Shown here: in pieces, positions 1-5,018 of the stretch
Layout of the letters: each line of letters opens with the position of its first letter
Position numbering within the stretch: position 1 is the first letter of the stretch
Assembly (NCBI GenBank): GCA_025455085.1
Contig: JALONF010000264.1
Location: 1-5,018, forward strand
Origin: Ignavibacteriaceae bacterium
GTDB taxonomy: Bacteria; Bacteroidota; Ignavibacteria; Ignavibacteriales; Ignavibacteriaceae
Direction of reading: 5' to 3'
Length of the DNA: 5,018 bases
Notes under the pieces: generated by a model
Databases searched by the model: none
What the model was told of the DNA's origin: nothing
The model's input: only the letters and a program-made list of their open reading frames with translations
Position numbers and translations under genes: made by a program

Positions 1-1
1 T

Positions 2-868
2 GGCACTAGCAGCAATACAGTGACAGTTAAATTTTCAGAAAAGATGAACAATACAATTGAGAATTTGCAGGCCTTCAAATTAAATGGTAATGTTTTTCCG
101 AACTCGATTTCACCTGCAAGTCAATACTCATATCTGGTTACGTTTCGTGATGAAATTCCAGTTGGATTGAATGAATTATCGATCTCAGATTTTCGTGATT
201 ATTATGGTTCGCCAATTGAACCAACCAATGTTACTTTTGAAATGGATTCTATTATTGTAAATCCTGAATTTTTCATCACCTCGTTCAAAATAGTTGATGC
301 ATATAATATCAGAGTTATATTTAATTTAGAAGTTGATGAAACAACCGCGGAGAATGTTAGTAACTACATTTTTGAACCTGTGAATAAAGTCACTTCAGTT
401 AGTGTTGATGCATCAAACAAAAAAATGGTAAACATAAGTTTAAATGGTCAGAAGCCTGTTGGTTCAATAGGAAGAGAATATGTACTTAGAGTAAAAGATA
501 TTTTTTCCTCCGCGTCAACAGGAAGTCTTAAAATAAATGAAGGCGCGGGAAGCTATATAGTTCTTTCCTCCTTTGCCAATGATCTTTCTGATGTTTACGT
601 CTATCCGAATCCTGTTAAGCCAGAAAGTGGTGAAGCGTTGACTTTCGCCAATCTGCCAAGGTATGCACAGATAACCATCTGGACTGTTGATGGAACCAAA
701 ATCGGTGAGATCGAGGAGAGTGATGGCAATGGCGGTGTGACTTTCGATTTAAAGGATTTGAACGGAAATACTCTCTCATCCGGAATTTATATTTACCGAA
801 TTGTTATGACCGATGCATCAAAGAATGAACAGGAAGAAAAGCTAGGTAAGTTTGCTGTAATAAAATAA
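2..868 (+). CDS. Secreted Ig-like protein with T9SS/FlgD-Ig-type C-terminal sorting domain (5' partial)
   Basis: The frame is open from the left edge, so the gene starts upstream. The GTG at 20 is in frame but is probably an internal valine. The visible 288 residues are beta-rich and Thr/Ser/Asn-rich. A first Ig-like segment (about 2-250) begins with a 'VTVKFSEKMN' strand, as in SbsA/CopC-like Ig folds. A second (about 280-510) has a 'V.FN.EVD..TAENVSNYIFEP' pattern. The last module (about 590-865) starts with YPNP at 602-613, continues with 'ITIWTVDGTKIGEI' and 'SSGIYIYRI', and ends 'GKFAVIK'. This matches T9SS type A sorting domains and the related FlgD Ig-like domain. In T9SS proteins this tail directs passage across the outer membrane and is usually removed. 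The catalytic or binding N-terminal part is outside the window, so the function is unknown. The stop at 866-868 lies one base before the next ATG, so the genes are probably co-transcribed. Confidence 0.82.
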   Translation, partial: GTSSNTVTVKFSEKMNNTIENLQAFKLNGNVFPNSISPASQYSYLVTFRDEIPVGLNELSISDFRDYYGSPIEPTNVTFEMDSIIVNPEFFITSFKIVDAYNIRVIFNLEVDETTAENVSNYIFEPVNKVTSVSVDASNKKMVNISLNGQKPVGSIGREYVLRVKDIFSSASTGSLKINEGAGSYIVLSSFANDLSDVYVYPNPVKPESGEALTFANLPRYAQITIWTVDGTKIGEIEESDGNGGVTFDLKDLNGNTLSSGIYIYRIVMTDASKNEQEEKLGKFAVIK

Positions 869-869
869 A

Positions 870-2357
870 ATGAGCACCAATAAAATTTTTAATGCTTCTA
901 ACACATTAAGCTTCATCCGGCTTCTTCTCGTTATTCCTGTCTGGATAGCGTTTAATTATTTTGATGAAATAACCGCAGGCTATATAGTTGGTGGAATCGG
1001 TATCTTCGCGGCGATAACAGATATACTTGACGGCTACCTCGCAAGGAAACTAAATCAGATCACTGAATTTGGAAAAATAATTGATCCGCTGGCTGATAAA
1101 GTTCTGGTAGTTTTTGTAGTTCTCAATTTATTTTTCCTGGGAAAGATACCTCATTACTATTTTTATTTAATTGTAGGAAGAGACTTGCTCATACTTTTGG
1201 GAGGACTTATTGTATCAAAGAAAATCGGAAAGGTTCTTCCATCTGATTACATTGGTAAAGCCACGGTACTTGCCATTTCATTCACTCTCCTGATGATTTT
1301 ACTCAATGTTGACGGTCAATCTCTACCATACCTGTTACTTTACTATCTGAGCATTATTCTCATATTTGTTTCATTAGGGAACTATATTATAAAAGCAGGC
1401 ACAATGAAGTTTTTCAGCAACATAAATCTGAATAAGTTAAAAGAAGGTTTAAGTAAAACACGGGAGAAGCTTGTTACCAAGATTACCGAAACGTTTTCTG
1501 GTAAGGCAGTTATTGATGATAATACATTAAATGAATTGGAAGAAATCTTAATCTCTTCTGATCTAAGTTCCGAACTTGCTGAAAAGATAATTAACAATCT
1601 CAGAATAAATTTAAAGGATGAAAAGGACCGTACTTTATCTAACATTATTGAGTTATTAAAGAATGAACTGCTAAAAATTCTAAATACTGAACAAACCAAT
1701 GTTTCTTCAGATGGCTTTAAAGATAAAGTTAAGCCGTACGTAATTCTTATTGTTGGCGTTAACGGAGTAGGGAAGACAACTACCATTGGAAAGCTAGCCA
1801 GTAATTATAAAATGGCCGGAAATAAAGTTATTGTTGGAGCCGCTGATACTTTTCGCGCAGCTGCAAATGAACAACTTGAGATCTGGGCTCAGCGCGCAGG
1901 AGTTGGAATAATTCAACAGCATAAAGGAGCAGACCCCTCTTCAGTTGCTTTCGAATCAGTTAAAAAAGCTATTGATGAAGAATACGATGTTGTTTTGATT
2001 GACACTGCAGGTAGACTTCAAAGCAAAGTCAATCTTATGAGCGAACTTAATAAAATAAACAAAGCAATTAGTAAATTACTTCCCAATGCTCCGCATGACA
2101 CTTACCTTGTTCTTGATGCAACCCTTGGACAAAATGCAATTGTTCAGGCAGAAGAATTTTCTAAAGTTACAAAGCTCACAGGATTGATAATCACCAAGCT
2201 TGATGGAACTGCTAAGGGAGGCACCATATTTCAGATTTGTGCAACTAATCGGATACCTGTAAGATATATTGGTGTTGGAGAGAAATTAGATGACCTTCAG
2301 ACCTTTAATCCTCAATTATTCGTCGATGCTTTATTCAGGAATAATCAATCCGACTAG
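870..2357 (+). CDS. PgsA-FtsY fusion: phosphatidylglycerophosphate synthase joined to SRP receptor GTPase
   Basis: One uninterrupted 495-residue frame encodes two proteins that are normally separate. Residues 1-178 form a CDP-alcohol phosphatidyltransferase of the PgsA type, which makes phosphatidylglycerophosphate from CDP-diacylglycerol and glycerol-3-phosphate. The full signature D51-x2-D54-G-x2-A58-R59-x8-G68-x3-D72-x3-D76 is present, with about six membrane segments (roughly 14-30, 35-52, 77-90, 97-116, 130-146, 153-173). Residues 179-495 are a complete FtsY NG domain: N-domain helices about 185-285, P-loop GVNGVGKTTT (296-305), DTFRAAA (326-332), DTAGR (378-382), TKLDGTAKGG (442-451) and GVGEKLDDLQTF (468-479). 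DTFRAAA, the LDDLQ...FVDALF ending and the lack of an M domain indicate FtsY rather than Ffh. There is no long acidic A domain; a Lys/Arg-rich stretch (175-204) follows the last membrane segment. An even segment count places FtsY in the cytoplasm. The ATG at 870 has no clear Shine-Dalgarno and follows the upstream stop by one base. Both domain assignments are firm; a physiological fusion is an inference. Confidence 0.95.
   Translation: MSTNKIFNASNTLSFIRLLLVIPVWIAFNYFDEITAGYIVGGIGIFAAITDILDGYLARKLNQITEFGKIIDPLADKVLVVFVVLNLFFLGKIPHYYFYLIVGRDLLILLGGLIVSKKIGKVLPSDYIGKATVLAISFTLLMILLNVDGQSLPYLLLYYLSIILIFVSLGNYIIKAGTMKFFSNINLNKLKEGLSKTREKLVTKITETFSGKAVIDDNTLNELEEILISSDLSSELAEKIINNLRINLKDEKDRTLSNIIELLKNELLKILNTEQTNVSSDGFKDKVKPYVILIVGVNGVGKTTTIGKLASNYKMAGNKVIVGAADTFRAAANEQLEIWAQRAGVGIIQQHKGADPSSVAFESVKKAIDEEYDVVLIDTAGRLQSKVNLMSELNKINKAISKLLPNAPHDTYLVLDATLGQNAIVQAEEFSKVTKLTGLIITKLDGTAKGGTIFQICATNRIPVRYIGVGEKLDDLQTFNPQLFVDALFRNNQSD
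1380..1410 (+). other. PgsA/FtsY junction with possible internal ftsY start (ATG 1404)
   Basis: The PgsA part runs to its usual C-terminus (NYIIKAG, residues 171-177). The next codons, from ATG 1404 (Met179), read MKFFSNINLNKLKEGL, which looks like the natural N-terminus of a stand-alone FtsY. No spacer or stop lies between them. An AGG at 1397-1399 sits only four bases before this ATG, a weak and rather close Shine-Dalgarno candidate. Internal initiation could therefore give free FtsY as well as the fusion, but the sequence cannot show it. A TAA at 1390-1392 lies in the +1 frame, so a single-base assembly error just upstream could in principle hide two separate genes. Confidence 0.4.
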
Positions 2358-2359
2358 CT

Positions 2360-2566
2360 ATGTTCTTTAAGAAATCACCTCATAGAATATTTGACTACAC
2401 GTCAAGGTTTTACAAACCCGAAGAAGACAAAGATGAAAAAAGAAAAAAAAAGCTTGGATTTAGAAGACAAATGAAATTGAACAGAAAGAAAAAGAGTCCG
2501 GTGATTTGGTTGTTGCTGGTGATTATAGCTGTTTATATTTATTTGAAACTGACTGGGATGGCATAA
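2360..2566 (+). CDS. Small basic protein with one C-terminal membrane segment
   Basis: This 68-residue protein of unknown function starts two bases after the ftsY stop, so it is probably translated from the same transcript. The first 46 residues are cytosolic in character. A 'FDYTSRFYKPEED' stretch (11-23) is followed by a dense Lys/Arg region (27-45: KRKKK, FRR, NRKKK). A hydrophobic segment at about 47-64 (VIWLLLVIIAVYIYL) leaves only a few residues after it. By the positive-inside rule the N-terminus is cytoplasmic and the protein is tail-anchored. The F-x-Y-x-x-R-x-Y-x-P-E part resembles short uncharacterised Bacteroidota membrane proteins as I remember them, but I cannot verify this. Conservation is unknown. 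The tight spacing, coherent charge pattern and strong membrane helix argue that it is a real gene. The basic face could contact lipids, rRNA or the ribosome, but that is speculation. Confidence 0.75.
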   Translation: MFFKKSPHRIFDYTSRFYKPEEDKDEKRKKKLGFRRQMKLNRKKKSPVIWLLLVIIAVYIYLKLTGMA

Positions 2567-2613
2567 AAAGGGTGTCTATTAGTTTACATAATATACATTA
2601 TCGGACTATTCTT
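2567..2613. other. Short convergent intergenic gap; no strong terminator
   Basis: These 47 bases separate the 3' ends of the two converging operons. They are A+T-rich. The only dyad I see is ATAAT (2588-2592) / ATTAT (2597-2601) around a four-base loop, which is too weak and too AT-rich to call an intrinsic terminator. Transcripts from the two sides probably overlap at their 3' ends, or termination uses another mechanism. Confidence 0.4.
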
Positions 2614-4737
2614 TCATATTTTCTTGAATCTTTCAATATTCTCATCCCGTCCAAAGACTACTAATTTATCTCCCCATTTAAATTTATAATTTGGATCAGC
2701 ACTGATTATTAATTCGTTTTCTTCAGATTCATCAAACATCTCTTGAGGTTTTTTTATCATTAATACTTCTAAACCATAATTACTTCTTATTTTTAATTCT
2801 GTTAAACTTTTTCCAATTAGATCTGTTACTACTACTACTTCAGCGATTGAGTAACCTTCTGCAACTGTCGATGAACCAGAGTCGGTAATTGTCTTTAGTT
2901 CGCTTGACAAACCATCTGCCAGATTAAGCTTCAAGGACTCATGATTGTAAATTAGTAAAACCTCCTGACGACTGATTGCTCCTAATAGCCTACTTTCATC
3001 ATCATCTGAAATAACCGGAATACTATCAACATTCATCTTGCTAAACAATCTTAACACATGATCAAGATCATCCTCAGGTTTTGTAAAAGTTACGTGAGGG
3101 TTTGCAATATCATTTGCAACGAAAAAGTCTTTCAAGTTTTCATACTCAGTCATTATTGGTCTAAGTTCAACTTCAGTTATTACACCAGTAATTTTATTTT
3201 CATTATTTACAGTATAAAATGAGTTACTCGGATTTTTAATCATCTTCTCAACTAACTCCGGAAGTTTTGTATTCTCGTGAACGGTATTTATTATATTCAG
3301 TTCTAGATCTTTGATGAAAATTGATTTTAAGATATTCGATTCTCGTCCTTCAGATATTTGGTAACCTTGCTCTTCAAGATGCTGAACATGAACAGAACTT
3401 CTACGAACCAATCTGCTTATCGTAGTACTCACAATTACTGCAAGCATCAGCGGTAATATAAAGCTGTACTCCTGTGTCATTTCAAAGATGATAAGTATGG
3501 CAGTTATCGGTATTGTGTTTATTCCACCAAGCATTGCTCCCATACCAACTAGAATATAGGTTGTAGTATCGAGTTGCAATCCAAATAAATTATTAGCAGA
3601 GAAGGAAAATAAATAACCTAGACAAGCACCCATAAATAAGGACGGTGCAAACATTCCGCCAAAACCTCCTGAGTTTATAACGAGCGGAACAAGTAAAAAC
3701 TTCAGTATGAATAAAATTAGTACAACTTTCCAAATAAGTTTTCCTGCTAATACATTGTTGATACCTGAATAGCCGATTCCAAAAATATCCTTGAAAAAAT
3801 ATCCGCTAACGCCAACAAATAAACCTACTATTATCATGACAAGCCATTGAGGAATTCCTTTAGCTAAGATTTTCTTCCTTATAAAATGACTCGTTGCACT
3901 TGAATATCTTAGATACAAAACCGATGCAAGACCAGCTATTATACCAAGAATAGCATACATATAAAGATAGTGATAGCTGCCAGCTTCAGGAGAAATAAAT
4001 GTAAATATTGATTCGTTTCCAAGTAACTCTCTTGATATTGTGCTTGCAGTTACTGATGCAAGTATAATTGCCGATAATGTAGGTGCACTGAAATCGTTTA
4101 GCAATATCAGTTCAATTGCAAAGAAGACACCTCCGAGTGGTGTGTTAAATATAGCGGCAATGGCTGCGCCAGAACCCGCAGCAGTGAATACCCTTCTTCT
4201 GACATCAGATAAACCCAGTAGCTGGCAAATTTTGCTTGATACTCCCCCTCCAAGTTGCGCTGCAGGACCTTCAGGTCCAACGGTTCCACCTGAACCAATA
4301 CAAATCACTGGAGCAAAGAAATGGAATATTGTATTCCTTAATGGGATGTAACCACCACGCAGAGCAACTGATTTAATTACTTCTGAGACTCCCTTTTTCT
4401 CCGCAATATCAGGTGCCATTTTAATCATGATAGCCTGGATTAGCATTCCAATAGCTGGCAGGACTATAACAGCAGCAGCACCGAGGAAATAAAGTCCTTC
4501 AGCAGTTTGTTCGAAAAAGATTTTGTTAAAGAATTCAATCGAGTTGTGGAAAAGAACAGCAGCTAATCCCGCAAATACTCCAATAACAATTGCGTAGATC
4601 GTAAAGCTGAGATATTCGGGCAAAGCTACTTTCTTCAGTTGCTTTTGAATAAATTCTCCTATAGACTTTGCCCATAAGAAACTTTTTAATGATGAGCTTT
4701 TCTTCTCTTGATTCAAATTATACTTGCTTAGTCTCAC
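2614..4737 (-). CDS. ClC-family anion channel/exchanger with two CBS domains and a TrkA-C (RCK_C) domain
   Basis: This 707-residue membrane protein moves chloride or related anions across the inner membrane. The ClC core spans about residues 40-445. It shows KKGVSEV (114-120, at the GSGIP position), GSGGTVGPEGPAAQ (148-161, gating Glu156), FNTPLGGVFFAIE (197-209), GGFGGMFAPSLFMG (357-370), and a GGINTIPITAILIIFEMT stretch (404-421). Two CBS domains follow (about 478-530 and 538-598), which in this family often sense adenine nucleotides. A TrkA-C/RCK_C-like domain comes last (about 628-707: DLIGKSLTELKI ... KWGDKLVVFG). Length fits a ClC core (about 430) plus these regulatory domains. The start is the GTG at 4737, which overlaps the upstream stop as GTGA; no other ATG precedes the core. 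Whether it is a channel or an H+/Cl- exchanger cannot be told by eye. Confidence 0.93.
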   Translation of the reverse strand: MRLSKYNLNQEKKSSSLKSFLWAKSIGEFIQKQLKKVALPEYLSFTIYAIVIGVFAGLAAVLFHNSIEFFNKIFFEQTAEGLYFLGAAAVIVLPAIGMLIQAIMIKMAPDIAEKKGVSEVIKSVALRGGYIPLRNTIFHFFAPVICIGSGGTVGPEGPAAQLGGGVSSKICQLLGLSDVRRRVFTAAGSGAAIAAIFNTPLGGVFFAIELILLNDFSAPTLSAIILASVTASTISRELLGNESIFTFISPEAGSYHYLYMYAILGIIAGLASVLYLRYSSATSHFIRKKILAKGIPQWLVMIIVGLFVGVSGYFFKDIFGIGYSGINNVLAGKLIWKVVLILFILKFLLVPLVINSGGFGGMFAPSLFMGACLGYLFSFSANNLFGLQLDTTTYILVGMGAMLGGINTIPITAILIIFEMTQEYSFILPLMLAVIVSTTISRLVRRSSVHVQHLEEQGYQISEGRESNILKSIFIKDLELNIINTVHENTKLPELVEKMIKNPSNSFYTVNNENKITGVITEVELRPIMTEYENLKDFFVANDIANPHVTFTKPEDDLDHVLRLFSKMNVDSIPVISDDDESRLLGAISRQEVLLIYNHESLKLNLADGLSSELKTITDSGSSTVAEGYSIAEVVVVTDLIGKSLTELKIRSNYGLEVLMIKKPQEMFDESEENELIISADPNYKFKWGDKLVVFGRDENIERFKKI
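4734..4737 (-). promoter_or_regulatory. GTGA stop-start overlap (likely translational coupling)
   Basis: On the minus strand the dehydrogenase ends GAT-AAG-TGA and the ClC gene begins GTG-AGA-CTA in the shifted frame, sharing GTGA. No good Shine-Dalgarno lies at normal spacing before the GTG. ClC translation therefore probably depends on ribosomes finishing the upstream gene. The overlap also supports GTG as the true ClC start. Confidence 0.6.
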
Positions 4738-5018
4738 TTATCATATTTGAAGAAACCTTCGCCGGTTTTTCTTCCAAGTTTTTTAGCTGCTACCATTTTC
4801 TTCAACAATGGACAAGGACGGTATTTGGAATCATTATAACCATTGTAGAGAACTTCCATAATCGCAAGGCATACATCAAGTCCGATGAAGTCGGCTAATG
4901 TCAAAGGTCCCATCGGATGATTCATTCCGAGTTTTATTACCGTATCGATATCCTGAGCTGATGCAACGCCTTCCATCAATGCAAAAATGGCCTCATTTAT
5001 CATCGGCATTAGCACTCG
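4734..5018 (-). CDS. 3-hydroxybutyryl-CoA (3-hydroxyacyl-CoA) dehydrogenase, C-terminal domain (5' partial)
   Basis: The frame is open to the right edge, so only the last 94 residues of a protein usually about 280-290 long are present. They form the helical C-terminal 3HCDH domain that completes the active site and the dimer interface. Recognisable family blocks are RVLMPMINEAIFAL, the AQDIDTVIKLGMNHPMGPL block with NHPMGP, LADFIGLDVCL, the YRPCPLLKKM stretch, and the ending GRKTGEGFFKY. The enzyme oxidises or reduces 3-hydroxybutyryl-CoA/acetoacetyl-CoA with NAD(P) in the cytoplasm, in fatty-acid or amino-acid oxidation or butyrate-type metabolism. The Rossmann NAD-binding half lies outside the window. 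The pattern fits the short stand-alone Hbd/PaaH type better than the large FadB/FadJ multifunctional enzymes, because the frame ends right after this domain. The GTG/ATG codons near 5006-5015 are internal, not the start. Confidence 0.92.
   Translation of the reverse strand, partial: RVLMPMINEAIFALMEGVASAQDIDTVIKLGMNHPMGPLTLADFIGLDVCLAIMEVLYNGYNDSKYRPCPLLKKMVAAKKLGRKTGEGFFKYDK

Noticed and set aside
20..22. GTG as the start codon of the first gene
   Set aside because: The frame is open to the window edge, the upstream codons (GTSSNT) fit the same Ig-like strand, and there is no signal peptide after the GTG, as a secreted protein would need.
1382..1786. Open frame on the minus strand (134 codons)
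   Set aside because: It lies antisense inside the ftsY half of the fusion, has low-complexity Ser/Phe/Leu composition and shows no recognisable domain, so it is a shadow of the coding strand.
1731..2357. GTPase half as Ffh (SRP54) or FlhF instead of FtsY
   Set aside because: There is no methionine-rich M domain after the G domain. DTFRAAA and the LDDLQ...FVDALF ending are the FtsY forms, whereas Ffh usually has DTYRPAA.
2588..2601. ATAAT/ATTAT dyad as a bidirectional terminator
   Set aside because: The five-pair stem is all A-T with no G-C and no adjoining T run, so it could arise by chance in A+T-rich DNA.
2826..2840. ACT/TAC trinucleotide run as a repeat element
   Set aside because: It is a short run that encodes four valines in a beta strand of the ClC tail (AEVVVVTDL), so it reflects codon choice and not a repeat locus.
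4107..4298. Short minus-strand frame overlapping the ClC core
   Set aside because: It is an out-of-frame reading of the well-supported ClC frame with no independent evidence.
4040..4351. Open frame on the plus strand inside the ClC gene
   Set aside because: It is antisense to conserved ClC motifs, including the gating region. The Pro/Ser/Ala-rich product has no family pattern.
4668..4898. Plus-strand frame across the dehydrogenase/ClC boundary
   Set aside because: It is antisense to two well-identified genes and has no recognisable product.

Overview
The window is A+T-rich, tightly packed bacterial DNA carrying parts of two operons that converge on a 47-base gap at 2567-2613. The best guess for the host is the Bacteroidota/Ignavibacteriota (Chlorobi) group. 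The first gene ends in a 'YPNP ... G.YIYRI ... GKFAVIK' module typical of type IX secretion (T9SS) / FlgD-Ig-like C-terminal domains in that group. Shine-Dalgarno sequences are weak or absent before the starts, which also fits. This placement is inferred from motifs, not from a database match.

Plus strand, 2-2566: three genes lie almost end to end, with gaps of 1 and 2 bases. They are (i) the 3' end of a large secreted protein with Ig-like domains and a C-terminal sorting module; (ii) a single 495-codon ORF that joins a complete phosphatidylglycerophosphate synthase (PgsA) to a complete SRP receptor GTPase (FtsY); and (iii) a 68-residue, very basic protein with one C-terminal membrane segment. 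Minus strand, 5018-2614: the 3' end of a 3-hydroxybutyryl-CoA dehydrogenase gene overlaps, by the four bases GTGA, the start of a ClC-family anion channel or exchanger with two CBS domains and a TrkA-C/RCK_C domain.

The most notable item is the PgsA-FtsY fusion. FtsY docks ribosome/SRP complexes at the membrane, and anionic phospholipids, especially phosphatidylglycerol, are known to bind and activate it. PgsA makes the committed precursor of phosphatidylglycerol. The predicted six membrane segments put the PgsA C-terminus in the cytoplasm, where FtsY must be. The fusion would therefore give the receptor a permanent membrane anchor beside the enzyme that makes its activating lipid. The junction is clean: Met179 looks like the natural start of a stand-alone FtsY, so both a fused and a separately initiated product are possible. 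The secreted protein upstream and the tail-anchored protein downstream give the operon a membrane/export theme, although co-transcription is inferred from spacing alone.

The minus-strand genes are more ordinary. The ClC protein keeps the gating glutamate, but by manual alignment it departs from the E. coli exchanger at the other anion-coordinating positions and at the proton-pathway glutamate. No RNA genes, mobile elements, CRISPR arrays or long repeats were seen. No convincing promoter or strong terminator was found.
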